A DNA stretch of 64,000 bases from Argopecten irradians (Eukaryota > Mollusca > Bivalvia > Pectinida > Pectinidae): NCBI RefSeq assembly GCF_041381155.1, contig NC_091134.1, positions 70,240,469 through 70,304,468 of the forward strand. Direction: 5' to 3'. The notes below the pieces were generated by a model. The model made no database searches, had not been told where the DNA came from, and saw nothing but the letters and a program-made list of their open reading frames with translations. The translations under genes were made by a program, and so were the position numbers. Each line of letters opens with the position of its first letter. Positions within the stretch are counted from its first letter, which is position 1. Below are positions 43,400 to 54,260 of the stretch, one piece after another.

Positions 43400-46300
43400 A
43401 CCTTTCATTTCGCATGATATTGATCATTAGACGGCTCATAAGCAATCTTGATCACCTGACATATCAATGTGGAGATGGACTGGGAGGAGATATCCTGCTG
43501 ACCCTGTTTTTAGGTCCCGACAGGAACAAAGCATCCGATAATTCTCCCCAGACTCAATAGAGACTGACAGGAAAGGCATTCTAATGGAATGGGGCGAAAA
43601 ACGTGGTTCCCAATATTTTTGTCCAAATTGCAGGATCAGTGAGAAGGGTAACGACAGAGCTAGCTCTTGCCCAAGAAATACGTGAAGAGCGAAAAGACAA
43701 TGCATAAATATCACTTCTCCTGTGGCCTGAGGCAACTGCAAGCAGGAAGACAGTCTTAAAAGTTAAAAACTTTATGGAGACCGATCCTAAAGGCACATTA
43801 GAAGCCGAAGCCCCCATTTGTGACTCTAACACGAGTTCCACTGTGGAGCTGACGTTAGGCCTGTCCAGATTGAACCCCCGAATCAAGACAGACAAAGAAA
43901 TGAAGATCCTACCTCTGGTCTACCACGGAAAGAAAATACACTGGCAATAGCTGTGCGATAGCCTGCAATAGTACATGATTGCGCTCCCTAAACAACAAGG
44001 AGAAGGAAACTCGCAATCAGCTGGGCAGAGGCCATGACCGGATCAATTTTCCTGATGATACACCAATCAAAGAAGATCTTCCAGCGTGACTAGTAGACGG
44101 CAGAGGAGAAAGACCTTATTGATCGTGCGATGCGAGCTGACATATCCGAAGAAAAGCCTGTCTGAGCTAGGACTCCTGAAATCATGTCCAAGCATGAAGG
44201 TAACGTCTGGGGCCGATTCTAACGAAAGACATTTGTTTTTGGTGGGAGAACCAGAGGACGAGCCACCAGAAACGACAAGAGCTCCGAAAACCAGGGTTGT
44301 CGCGGCAACAGTGGCGCTATCGGAAAGAGGGAGCAATAATGCTCCGGAAACCTCTGTAGAACCCTGCGTCCACGGCCCAAGCCACTTGGTTTGGCACGGA
44401 GACACAAAGGTTGACAACTGACTATTGAGAAAAGTGGCAAAAAGGTCGAGGGATATAGATGCCGTTCTGTCATAACCAGCTGGCGCCGCATGGAGATTAT
44501 CCGCCAGAACATTTGCCCTTCCTGGAAGATGCTTGACTAAAATTGTTAACTGCATTTCCTTATAGATAGGAATAATACGGAAATACGGATAGCGAGGGCA
44601 CAAAGGACGTAAGCTGATGTCCCTGTCTCTCCAGATAAGCGACCACAGTAGAGTTGTCTGTAGCCATTCAAACCGCATTGGAATGCAGAATCCTCTAAAA
44701 AGTCTGCAGAGAAAACAGAACAGCCATCATCTTCTGCATGTTCCCCAGACCACTGTATCGACTGGCAATGGATGTCGAGGGAAGCCCCTAACACTTCAAT
44801 GAACGCGTCCATGAACATGGTCACGGTGGGAGCTGGCATGGACGACAACGAAACCCCCTGAAGAACATTTGTAATTGCCTTTCAGAGTACACCACCGAGC
44901 AAACCCCTTGAGTTGAGATAACACAGAATATTTAGAGACCAACGCATTTCGACGAGGGACCGGCCGATGAAGGTCAGAGGAAGATATCTGGCCTTCTCGA
45001 ATTTGGAAAGGTGGAATGACAATACTATGAACCGTGTGGAAACGGTTTCCCAAGAAGACAATGTTTTAAGAAGGGGCACCTCATACTCTTTAAGGAACTA
45101 AGCCAACTTTAAGCAAAAGTTTCATGACTAGACGGGTGTTCCGATCCACAGATTCCCGAACTAGATGGATCATTAGCAATTCGTCGACATAGTTGTGAAC
45201 ATGTCTTCCCTAGAGTGCAGAAACCACACTACAACCAACAGCAGTTGATGGGACACCAAGCTCCCAACCTCTTGCGGATCAGAAATATTCTGGAATAGAA
45301 GCCGAGTGTGTAGTCCATAATAGGCATAATCGACCACGCCCTTTAAAAGCATGGTCCTTACTTCCTCCCGGATGGAAACTGCCTTCTCCGGATCCCCCGA
45401 AAGAGAGAAAAAATACATACTTTGACACAAAGTGTGGATGCCGCAAGTATGGAATGCCAAACCGCTCCTTCACTACAGAAAAGGCTCAAGAGTCCTGTGT
45501 GATATTCTTCCATTGACTCTAGAAAGAAGGTGGACTGACGATCTCCTACAGGAAGATGAAAACGAGGAATATCGAGACCTTCACAGATGGAGAATTGTTG
45601 CCTAACCCAAACCCTAATTAACGAAATGAGGACTTGAATCTGAGACTGGCTGAATTCTCAAGAACAGACCTTTCGTATGGAACGATCAAGGACGGAGAAA
45701 CGAATCAGGAACTTTTCGTCTTGTCCAAATGAGGGTTTGTACTCTTCCTACCCTTCCCAATGTTATCCTTGAAATAAGGCTTTGACTTCGGTCGCATATA
45801 ACAGTGGGAGCAGAATTTCTAGCCTTCTTCTTTGGTGGTGCTGACCTCTGTGAGGTAATGGCCTTCAATCTCTGAATTCTCAAAAAGGGAAGAAGGGACC
45901 ACGTCCTGCTCCAAATCAGAACAGAAGGAAGAGTGAGCTCTGAGAAAGGGTAATCAACAAACTGGACCGGTAAGGTTCTTCGACAGAGCGGTTTTGTTTT
46001 CAAAACAGAGAGAAACGCCTAGCCAACAAGACATTGATGAACAATGACACCTTCAAAGAAGCCAATGCTCTCAATGTCCTGTTCAGGGCAGAAGTATTCA
46101 AGTTTATATATGACATTCTGGACGGAGAGACGCAACAGCCTCTCCATCTTGTGGTGCTCCTTGGAGCCGAACACTACCTGGTTCACTGACCAAGTTTCCC
46201 GAGTTCAACACTCAAGCTTAGCTGGCAAAGAGGACGGCAGTCTATCGTGTATTGCATAACCAGGGGCTTGAACCTTTGACCAAAACTGAGGTGCAACAGG

Positions 46301-46410
46301 GCTAACCTAAGTGTGCGAGATGAGGAAACATTCTTCTTCATATCCAAGTTAAGATATGAATGCCATTGACCACTTTTTCTTGTTAGAGAAACACCCGTCA
46401 AATTGTCCAA
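43400..46410 (-). pseudogene. decayed DIRS-type (tyrosine recombinase) retrotransposon
   Basis: Minus-strand frames, all broken, in the DIRS order. 45686-46003 is a basic gag-like piece. 45173-45460 matches the start of the polymerase (SIREEVRTMLLKGVV, HTRLLFQN). 44480-44850 carries the RNase H region, with LPGRANVLADNL near 44493-44537 and CALAIRI in the alternate frame. 43440-43895 is a tyrosine-recombinase fragment, with LTFKTVFLLAVASGHRRSDI and ALSF followed in another frame by the LCPVRALK-like region. Frames change at least four times. No split direct or inverted terminal repeats could be identified. Confidence 0.7.
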
Positions 46411-46872
46411 TGAAAATATCTAGTAAACATCTTATTACACGTGGGGATCATAATAAACAAACTCAACGCATTGGTCAGTAAAAGCACGTGAACTGAATAT
46501 GGAATTTGAATGCGTGGGCTAAAAGGAACTCGGGTCTAATTCCTAAATTCGTATGATCTTAAACGGGACTCGGACATGGTTTGTCGACTCCGTTTCTACG
46601 CTATATTGAGTTTTACTGTGATCATATGTTCCTAAAGGTTCCGAAGACGATTACTGTAAAATGCTAGAACACTGACACGTCAAAAAAGGAACCGCTCAAG
46701 GTGCTTTGCGATTAGGAAAAGTAATATCTTGACAATGAAATGTACAATTGAAGCTCTGATTTCAAAATGATTGATGACAGTATAGTACAGGAGATCTTAG
46801 AGGATTCTTGGCGCCTACCAAAGAATGATGTATGTCTGACGAAAGAGGAATAATTTCTCTGCTTTTAAAACT
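46411..46872. repeat. degenerate unit of the right arm
   Basis: Around 46510-46600, words such as GGAACTCGGGTCTAATTCC and TTAAACGGGACTCGG are decayed versions of the 223-bp unit in plus orientation, marking the inner edge of the right arm. Confidence 0.5.
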
Positions 46873-47312
46873 ATAAATATTAAAATCCAAGATGGCTGCC
46901 TCTTGGCCATCTTGTTGATTTTGTTTCATTAAGTTGTATGGCCCATTTGGGGCTATCTTGTTGATAGATCGGTTCAAAAATGCCTTATACGCAACTAGGA
47001 ACCTAGGGGAAACCAACCTCTGAAATTTCAGACAGATCCCTTTGGTGCTTTCTGAGAAATAGAGATAAACATCTTCAACTTCCAAAATCAAAGTTGTTTC
47101 TCTGTCGGCCATCATGTCGATTAGCCCTAAAATGTAATATGCAGAACAGGGACACTAAGGTAATCTACATCTGCAATTTAAGACTTCTTGGTAACAAAAA
47201 AACTAAAAAAGAACAGGCGGACGGACGTACAGACGGACGGACAGATAGACCGACAACCTGATTACTATAAGGCACCCGTATTGCTATACGGGGCCCTATT
47301 AAGCATCAGGAT
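46873..47312 (-). repeat. hairpin-ended repeat with CAAGATGGC motif
   Basis: In reverse orientation this has the same layout as 51232-52450: a CAAGATGGCTGCC block, TTTGGTGCTTTCTGAGAAAT, a GGACGGACGTACAGACGGAC run and a terminal hairpin (CCCGTATTGCTATACGGG). It is a member of the same broad dispersed family. Confidence 0.55.
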
Positions 47313-47339
47313 ATTCATTAATTAAAGTCTTTAAAGGCA

Positions 47340-48354
47340 ATGTATAGGCCAACATCGGCTTAAACAGAACTAAGATCTGGTTCCTAGATCCGTATAATAT
47401 TAAACCGAACAGAACAGGTTTCGTTGACGGCTTCGTGAAAAGAAATCTACACTGAAATTATTTTCACTTTGATTACATGTTCCTGAAATTTCAAAGACGA
47501 TTCCTGTAAAAATATATCTTAAAAAGTCACATCTGTGCAAGCGTCTGCTCTAAACTGACCTCGGGTCTGGTTCCTAATTCCGATCAAATGAATGGAACTC
47601 GAATATGGTTCCTAGTTCTGTTTGAGCTTAAACAGGTCCCGGGTCTGGTTCCTAGTTCCGTTTAAGTTAAACGGAACCGGGGTCTAGGTGTCAAACCCGC
47701 TGATGAAATTTTGTGTTAAATAGATTGATTCTGTGTTGTATTATTCATGGAAGCTTTAAGTTCGTTTCCTGTATTACAATGGTAATTAAACATCTTATTA
47801 GAGGTAGAAATTCTAATAAACGGAACCCGGCTGGTTGACCAGTATTTGTGTTAAACGGAACTATGGTCTTGTTCCTAGTTCCGTTTAAGCAAAACGGAAC
47901 TGGGGTCTAGGTGTCAGATCTGTTTAATAAAATGTGTGTTATAGAGATTAATTCTCTGTTGTATCATTCCTGAAAGCTCAGAGCTAGATTCCTTTATAAC
48001 ATATGTAATTTAATATCTTATAAGAGGTAGAAATCCTAATAAACGGAACTCGGCTCATTGACCAGTATATTTGTGTTAAACAGAACTCGGGTCTATTTCC
48101 TAGTTCCTTTCAAGTTAAACGGAACTCGGGTCTGTTTCCTAGTTCCGTTTAAGCAAAACGGAACTAGGGTCTAGGTGTCAGATCCGTTTAAGAAAATCTG
48201 TGTTTTAGAGATAAATTATATAAGTTGTATCTATCCTGAAGCTCAGAGCTAGATTCCTTTATAACATATGTAATTTATTATCTTATAAGAGGTAGAAATC
48301 CTAATAAACGGAACTCTGCTCATTGACCAGTATATTTGTGGTAAACGGAACTCG
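47340..48354 (+). repeat. right arm, inner part: 223-bp-type units
   Basis: Diverged copies of the arm unit with GGTTCCTAGTTCCGTTTAAG, AAACGGAACTCGGG and GAGGTAGAAATCCTAATAAA in plus orientation, interrupted at 48354 by the palindromic element. Divergence is greater toward the inside. Confidence 0.85.
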
Positions 48355-48367
48355 TAGGCCGGGATCT

Positions 48368-48398
<31 letters not shown>

Positions 48399-49746
48399 TA
48401 CGTGCATCCCCCCCCCACAACTTAACGAACCAATGTTTTTCTGAACCCTTATGACCCACTGATAACGAAATCGAGAGGTAACATTGTATAAACTGGGATG
48501 AACTTCCGGTTATGACGTCATCAAGATGGCCGCCATCTCGAATTTCACTAAAGATTGAAAAATAGTCATAACATTGACATTTTTCAACCGAAGAAGACAA
48601 ATGAGGCATCAAAATGACCACAATAGAACAACAAATACATATCAGGACCATATAACCCAATATATATAGTTATTTCTACGCAGGAAATGAAAAAATCGGA
48701 TTTTAAGCTCAAAAATGGTAATTTTTAAGCAAATTTTTCATATTTGGCTTGACGCAGCAAAAATGTTTGCCAACAGCAAACTATTATTTCTAATCAGTTA
48801 TTTGACCTTTTATCAATCAGTAAAAACAACACCAACAAAAAAAACAATGTTAACATTGTATGAGCTCCGGTTATGACGTCATCAAGATGGCCGCCATCTC
48901 GAATTTCACTAACAATTGAAAAATAGTCATAGCATTAACATTTTTCAACCGAAGTAGACAAATGAGGTATCAAAATGATCATAATAGAACATCAAATTCA
49001 TACCAGGACCACATAATTCAATATATGTAGTGATTTCTAGGTAGGAAATGAAAAAATCGGATTTTAAGCTCAAAAATGATAATTTTTTAAGCAAATTTTT
49101 CATATTTGGTTTGACGCAGCTATAATTGTTTCCCAACAAGAAACTATTATTCGTAATCAGTTATTTGACCTCTTATTAATTAGTAAAAACAACAACAACA
49201 CAAATATATAGAAATGCAAGAGAATTATTGTTATACCATCATTTGGTTTACAAAACATTACCGGGTGCGTATACAGGGTATATGATTGCTGTTTTTTCCA
49301 AACCGCTGACACTACAGTTTCCGGATGTCTTAGAACTTCCTGAAGATAACATTGGCAATTGACGATTCATATCTTAACACATTTGAATTTTAAGTTGGCT
49401 TAATATCTAAGTGGGACTTGACAATTTCCTAACAAAATCCATTTTCATGTTCGAAAGTTTGTAGACTAGTAGCGTCTCAATGAATTTTTACTGCACAACG
49501 CCAACTAATAGGGTATCAAATTAAAACTGAAGAAAGCATTTGTTTCCGTTAATACCACGACACTTTCCGAAATTTGTTTCTTTTAGAAATAGCGCATCCA
49601 TTATTAACTTTATTTTTCTGTGTATAACGTAAGGAAATGTCAGATGGTTACTGCAGTATCACATATTTCTTTCAATAGTTCTTAATGATAAGCATTATCT
49701 TTGTGCGTGCTTTCTCGCCAGAGTGTCGATGAGCTGATGAGCTGAT

Positions 49747-50480
49747 ATGACATTACATTACCGGTTTACCATCGTGGTTCTAACTTGTCAACCGTCCATG
49801 GCCAGAGGTAACATCAAAAACATCGGGTTCGTGTATGTGGGAGCTCATCCTGTTTTCAACCTAGTGATTCACATATCGTATATGATGTTCCAGACCTCTC
49901 CGGTAGGATGGAAAAGACACCAGAGCCACATTCTGAAGGGTTAAGTTGCTTCTCCTTAATTCGTATGAAGCACAATTCCTCATTCTTGTGAACCCTCAGT
50001 GACCATAGATGACACAGGTGAATTCTTTGAGGTCATAAATGAAATGAGGTCTATAGTGAAGTTCCTCTCTTTGCCAAGTCTGGAGAGCACTGTAGAAAAC
50101 TTTTTCTGGAGAGTCTTCAATGGTGTATCCACGCATGCACCAGATGCGACACAACCAGTACCTTCAAGGGACATGTGAAAGTATGACCAATGAAAAACAT
50201 TCACCATTTATGACCTCATTAAAGACCTCGAGGATATAACCTGTGCCATCTATAGTCGCACGAGTGTCCACAATGTTGATGAATGGTGCTTGAATCATTC
50301 CACCATTCGAAGAATCTGGATCTGGTGTAATTTCCTGAGAAGTCTGAAACAGCATATACGATATGTTAGAATCTGAAGGAAATCCCACATCCCTGAACCT
50401 GTTGTTCCTGATATAAACTCTGGCAATGGATGGGCCATGAAAGATGACAGGCTAGAACACCACTGGTAATGTAGTGTCAA
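49747..50480. other. inverted duplicate of a gene-like fragment at the palindrome centre
   Basis: The plus-strand frame 49747-49944 (HISYMMFQTSP) and the minus-strand frame 50164-50388 (NISYMLFQTSQEITPD, INIVDTRATIDGTG) encode related peptides facing each other. The minus strand continues in another frame (49980-50207) with CVASGACVDTPLKTL. The conserved protein similarity between the arms suggests a captured coding fragment. The repeating NIS...FQTS pattern is reminiscent of right-handed beta-helix proteins, but I cannot assign it. Confidence 0.4.
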
Positions 50481-51231
50481 ATCAACTCATCGATATCGAA
50501 GACGACGCTCTGGCTTTCGACGAATTGGATACTGATATCTCGATTACTCTGATTTGGACTGCATGTACTAGCTACCAGACATGCCGAGTCACGTCAGAGG
50601 ATAGTGCAGTGAGGTGGGAAAGCACGCACAATGATAATGGTTATAATTGAGAACCAGTGAAAGAAATATGTGACATTGTGGTAACCATCTGACATTTTGC
50701 TAATAATATGCATAGGAAATAAACGAAACTATGACTTGTCCTACCCGCGGCTAGATATTCTGTCAACATTACAATCATGTTTCCTACTTATAAATCGCCA
50801 ATAGTCAAATTTATTTAAGGAACTTATAATACACCAGGAAACTGTAGTGTCAGCGGTTTGGAGTTAGAAAAATAGCATATACCCAGTATACGCACCCGGT
50901 GATGTTTTGTAAACTTAATGATGGTATAACAATAATTCTTTTTTATATCTCTTTACATTTTATTGTTTTACTGAGTGATTAGAGGTCAAATAATTGTTTA
51001 CGAATAATAGTTTGCTGTTGGTAAACATTTTTGCTGCGTCAAGCCAAATATGAAAAATTTGCTAAAAAATTATCATTTTTGAGCTTAAAATCCGATTTTT
51101 TCATTTCCTACCTAGAAATCACTACATATATTGAATTATGTGGTCCTGGTATGAATTTGATGTTCTATTATGATCATTTTGATACCTCATTTGTCTACTT
51201 CGGTTGAAAAATGTTAATGCTATGACTATTT

Positions 51232-52450
51232 TTAGCCCACCATCATCAGATGGTGGGCTATTCAAATCGCCCTGCGTCCGTGGTCCGTGGTCCGTGGTCC
51301 GTCGTCCGTCCGTAAACAATGCTTGTTATCACTTTTTCTTAAAAACTGCTGCAGGGATTTTGTTCAAACTTCACATGGAGGGTCCCCTTGGTCCCTAGTT
51401 GTGCCATACAGATTTTGAGGCTGATCGGAAAAACAAGATGGCCGCCAGGCAGCCATCTTTGATTTTGGCAGTTGAAGTTTGTTATCGATATTTCTTGAGA
51501 ACTGCTGAAGGGATTTTGTTCAAACTTCACATGGAGGTTACCCTTGGTCCCTAGTTGTGCCATACAGATTTTGAGGCTGATCGGAAAAACAAGATGGCCG
51601 CCAGGCAGCCATCTTTGATTTTGGCAGTTGAAGTTTGTTATCGATATTTCTTGAGAACTACAGTAGGGATTTTGTTCAAACTTCACATGGAGGTTACCCT
51701 TGGTCCCTAGTTGTGCCATACAGATTTTGAGGCTGATCGGAAAAACAAGATGGCCGCCAGGCAGCCATCTTTGATTTTGGCAGTTGAAAATTGTTATCGA
51801 TATTTCTTGAGAACCACTGAAGGGATTTTGTTCAAACTTCACATGGAGGTTACCCTTGGTCCCTATTTGTGCCATACAGATTTTGAGGCTGATCGGAAAA
51901 ACAAGATGGCCGCCAGGCGGCCATCTTGGATTTTGATAGTTAAGGTTTGATATCCCCATTTCTCATAAAGTGCTGAAGGGATCTTTCTCAAATTTAATAT
52001 GTATGTTCCCCTAGGGCCCTTGTTGTTCATATTGCATTTTTGGACCAAACGGTTTCTCAGATTGTACTGAAGGGATCTGTCTCAAATTTCATATGTAGGT
52101 TCCCTTAGGGACCTAGTTGTGTATATTGCATTTTGGGACCGATCGGTTAACAAGATGGCCGCCAGGCAGCCATCTTGGATTTTGTTATTCAAAGTTTGTT
52201 ATCGCTATTTCTCAGAAAGTACTGAAGGGATCTGTCTCAAAATTCATATGTAGGTTCCCCTAGGGCCCTAGTTGTGCATATTGCGATTTGGGACCGATTG
52301 GTCAACAAAATTGCTGCCAGGCAGCCATCTTGGATTTTTTTATTCAAAGTTTGTTATCGCTATTTCTCAGAAAGTATTGAATGGATCTTTCCCAAATTTC
52401 ACATGTAGGTTCCCCTAGGGCCCTAGTTGTGCATATTGTGATTTGGGACC
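51232..52450. repeat. 156-bp tandem repeat with terminal hairpin
   Basis: Opens with TTTTAGCCCACCATCATCAG, a hairpin with GATGGTGGGC, then a CCGTGGTCCGTGGTCCGTCG run. About eight units follow; GGATTTTGTTCAAACTTC recurs at 51355, 51511, 51667 and 51823 (156 bp apart), and later diverged units run to 52383. Each unit has an AAGATGGCCGCCAGGCAGCC block. Because 156 is a multiple of three, a 206-residue repetitive frame stays open on the minus strand; it is an artefact. Confidence 0.9.
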
Positions 52451-52911
52451 GATTGATAAAAGGTCAAATAACTGATTAGAAATAATAGTTTGCTGTTGGC
52501 AAACATTTTTGCTGCGTCAAGCCAAATATGAAAAATTTGCTTAAAAATTACCATTTTTTAGCTTAAAATCCGATTTTTTTTCATTTCCTGCGTAGAAATA
52601 ACTATATATATTGGATTATATGGTCCTGATATGTATTTGTTGTTCTATTGTGGTCATTTTGATGCCTCATTTGTCTTCTTCGGTTGAAAAATGTCAATGT
52701 TATGACTATTTTTCAATCTTTAGTGAAATTCGAGATGGCGGCCATCTTGATGACGTCATAACCGGAAGATCATTCCAGTTTATACAATGTTACCTCTCGA
52801 TTTCGTTATCAGTGGGTCATAAGGGTTCAGAAAAACATTGGTTCGTTAAGTTGTGGGGGGGGGGTGCACGTAGACCCCCCCCCCCCCCCCCCCCTAGATC
52901 CCGGCCTATCG

Positions 52912-53640
52912 GGTCTGGTTCCTAGTTCCGTTTAAGTTAAACGGAACTGGAGTCTAGTTGTCAGATCCGTTTAAGGAAATTTGTGTTAAGGAGATTAATT
53001 CTGTGCTGCATTATTCATGGAAGTTTTAAGTTCGATTCTTGTATATAATATGTAATTGAACATGCAGTTACAGGTAGGAATCCTAATAAACGGAACTCGG
53101 CTCATTGGCCAGCATGTTTGTTAAACGGAACTCGGGTCTGGTTCCTAGTTCCGTTTAAGTTAAACGGAACTGAGGTCTAGGTATCAGATCCGTTTAAGGA
53201 AATCTGTGTTATAGATATGAATTCTGTTCTGTATTATGAATGTAAGCTTTAAGTTCGATTCCCGTATATAATATGTAATTGAACATGCAATTAGAGGTAC
53301 AAATCCTAATAAACGGAACTCGGCTCGTTGACCAGTACTTTTGTTAAACGGAACTCGGGTCTGGTTCCTAGTTCCGTTTAAGTTAAACGGAACTGAGGTC
53401 TAGGTATCGGATCCGTTTAAGGAAATCTGTGTTATAGATATGAATTCTGTTCTGTATTATGAATGTAAGCTTTAAGTTCGATTCCCGTATATGATATGTA
53501 ATTGAACATGCAATTAGAGGTAGAAATCCTAATAAACGGAACTCGGCTCGTTGACCAGTACTTTTGTTAAACGGAACTCGGGTCTGGTTCCTAGTTCCGA
53601 ATAAGTTGAACGGAACTCGGGTCTGGTTCCTAGTTCCGTT
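52912..53640 (+). repeat. right arm, outer part: 223-bp tandem units
   Basis: CTCGGGTCTGGTTCCTAG recurs at 53131, 53354 and 53577, exactly 223 bp apart, in the orientation opposite to the left arm. Units include CCTAGTTCCGTTTAAGTTAA palindromes and AGAGGTAGAAATCCTAATAA. Confidence 0.93.
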
Positions 53641-53643
53641 TAA

Positions 53644-54045
53644 AGGCCCACTACCTTTCCGAAACGGCTTTTAATTTTTAAAATAGGAATCTAAAACAAG
53701 ATCGATAACTTTGTAGCGTCGCAAAAATTATTAACTTACCGTTAATACTACATTTATCATCACCTTCTGAACGATTTGATTAAAATAAATAAAAAAATTA
53801 TTTTCATAACGCGGGTCGTATTATGTTTCCCGCCGTCGTCCTAAATACCGGGCGGTAGTTGACTATCACTGCGCCAGACGGCAAAACAGCGAATTGACTC
53901 TCCACTGTTTTCATTTATTACGCAGGAAATCTTGCATATGTTTTGTGTCGTAACCTTATTTTAGGTCATCGGTACGCATTTTCTGATGTTATTAATGGGG
54001 TTTTTAAGAAACCTTTATATTTTGCTCCGGAAAGGTAATGGGCCT
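53644..54045. mobile_element. TTAA MITE, complete copy
   Basis: 402-bp palindromic element, AGGCCCACTACCTTTCCGAA to CGGAAAGGTAATGGGCCT, with TTAA at 53640-53643 and 54046-54049. It entered the GTTTAAG of a 223-bp-arm unit. Same family as 36414, 56439 and 58240. The TTAA target suggests a piggyBac- or Kolobok-type source. Confidence 0.95.
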
Positions 54046-54049
54046 TTAA

Positions 54050-54251
54050 GTAAAACGGAACTCGGGTCTGGTTCTTAGTTCCGTTTAAGTTAAGCGGAAC
54101 TTGGGTCTGGTTCCTAGTTCCGTTTAAGTTAAACGGAACTCGGGTCTGGTTCCTAGTTCCGTTTAAGTTAAACGGAACTCGGGTCTGGTTCCTAGTTCCG
54201 TTTATTAAACGGAACTAGGAACTAGGAACTCGCAACCAACTTCAGCCCTCC
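54050..54251 (+). repeat. right terminal repeat of the large element
   Basis: Short tandem copies of GGTTCCTAGTTCCGTTTAAG palindromes every 46 bp or so, then the terminal inverted repeat ending TTCAGCCCTCC at 54251. Confidence 0.9.
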
Positions 54252-54260
54252 TTCAATTTT

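Larger units (their letters stand above)
48355..52908. mobile_element. 4.55-kb palindromic element with poly-G tips
   Basis: Starts TAGGCCGGGATCTAGG followed by about 28 G, and ends with about 18 C followed by CCTAGATCCCGGCCTA. TCG flanks both sides (3-bp duplication), and removing the insert restores the arm unit. The inverted arms extend at least 480 bp and include TGACGTCA beside AAGATGGCCGCCAT. The left arm holds two tandem versions (48355-48840 and 48841-49200). Further in, 49260-49330 pairs with 50850-50920 and 49620-49740 with 50620-50700, so it folds almost to the centre. A 156-bp tandem repeat block (51232-52450) has entered the right arm. Matching 100-residue frames in both arms reflect the palindrome. 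No transposase is recognised. Confidence 0.85.
41530..54251. mobile_element. 12.7-kb inverted-repeat element with satellite-like arms
   Basis: The outer ends are perfect inverted repeats of at least 50 bp: GGAGGGCTGAAGTTGGTTGC inward from 41530 and its complement ending at 54251. Flanking 9-bp words TTCCATTTT (41521-41529) and TTCAATTTT (54252-54260) differ at one base, an imperfect 9-bp duplication. Both arms consist of 223-bp tandem units in opposite orientation. Between them are a decayed DIRS-type element, a palindromic 4.55-kb element and a MITE, all secondary insertions. Long arms and a 9-bp duplication fit a Mutator-like non-autonomous element; no transposase is found. Confidence 0.8.

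Noticed and set aside
43029..46259. Plus-strand frames in this interval
   Set aside because: Antisense to the DIRS remnant and without motifs of their own.
48301..48660. Conserved 100-residue protein found in both arms (also 52611-52925)
   Set aside because: The two frames are the arms of one palindrome, so the match is not independent, and both run through the poly-G/C tips.
51339..51959. 206-residue repetitive protein
   Set aside because: It is the open frame of a 156-bp tandem repeat; the length is a multiple of three and it has no start or splice context.
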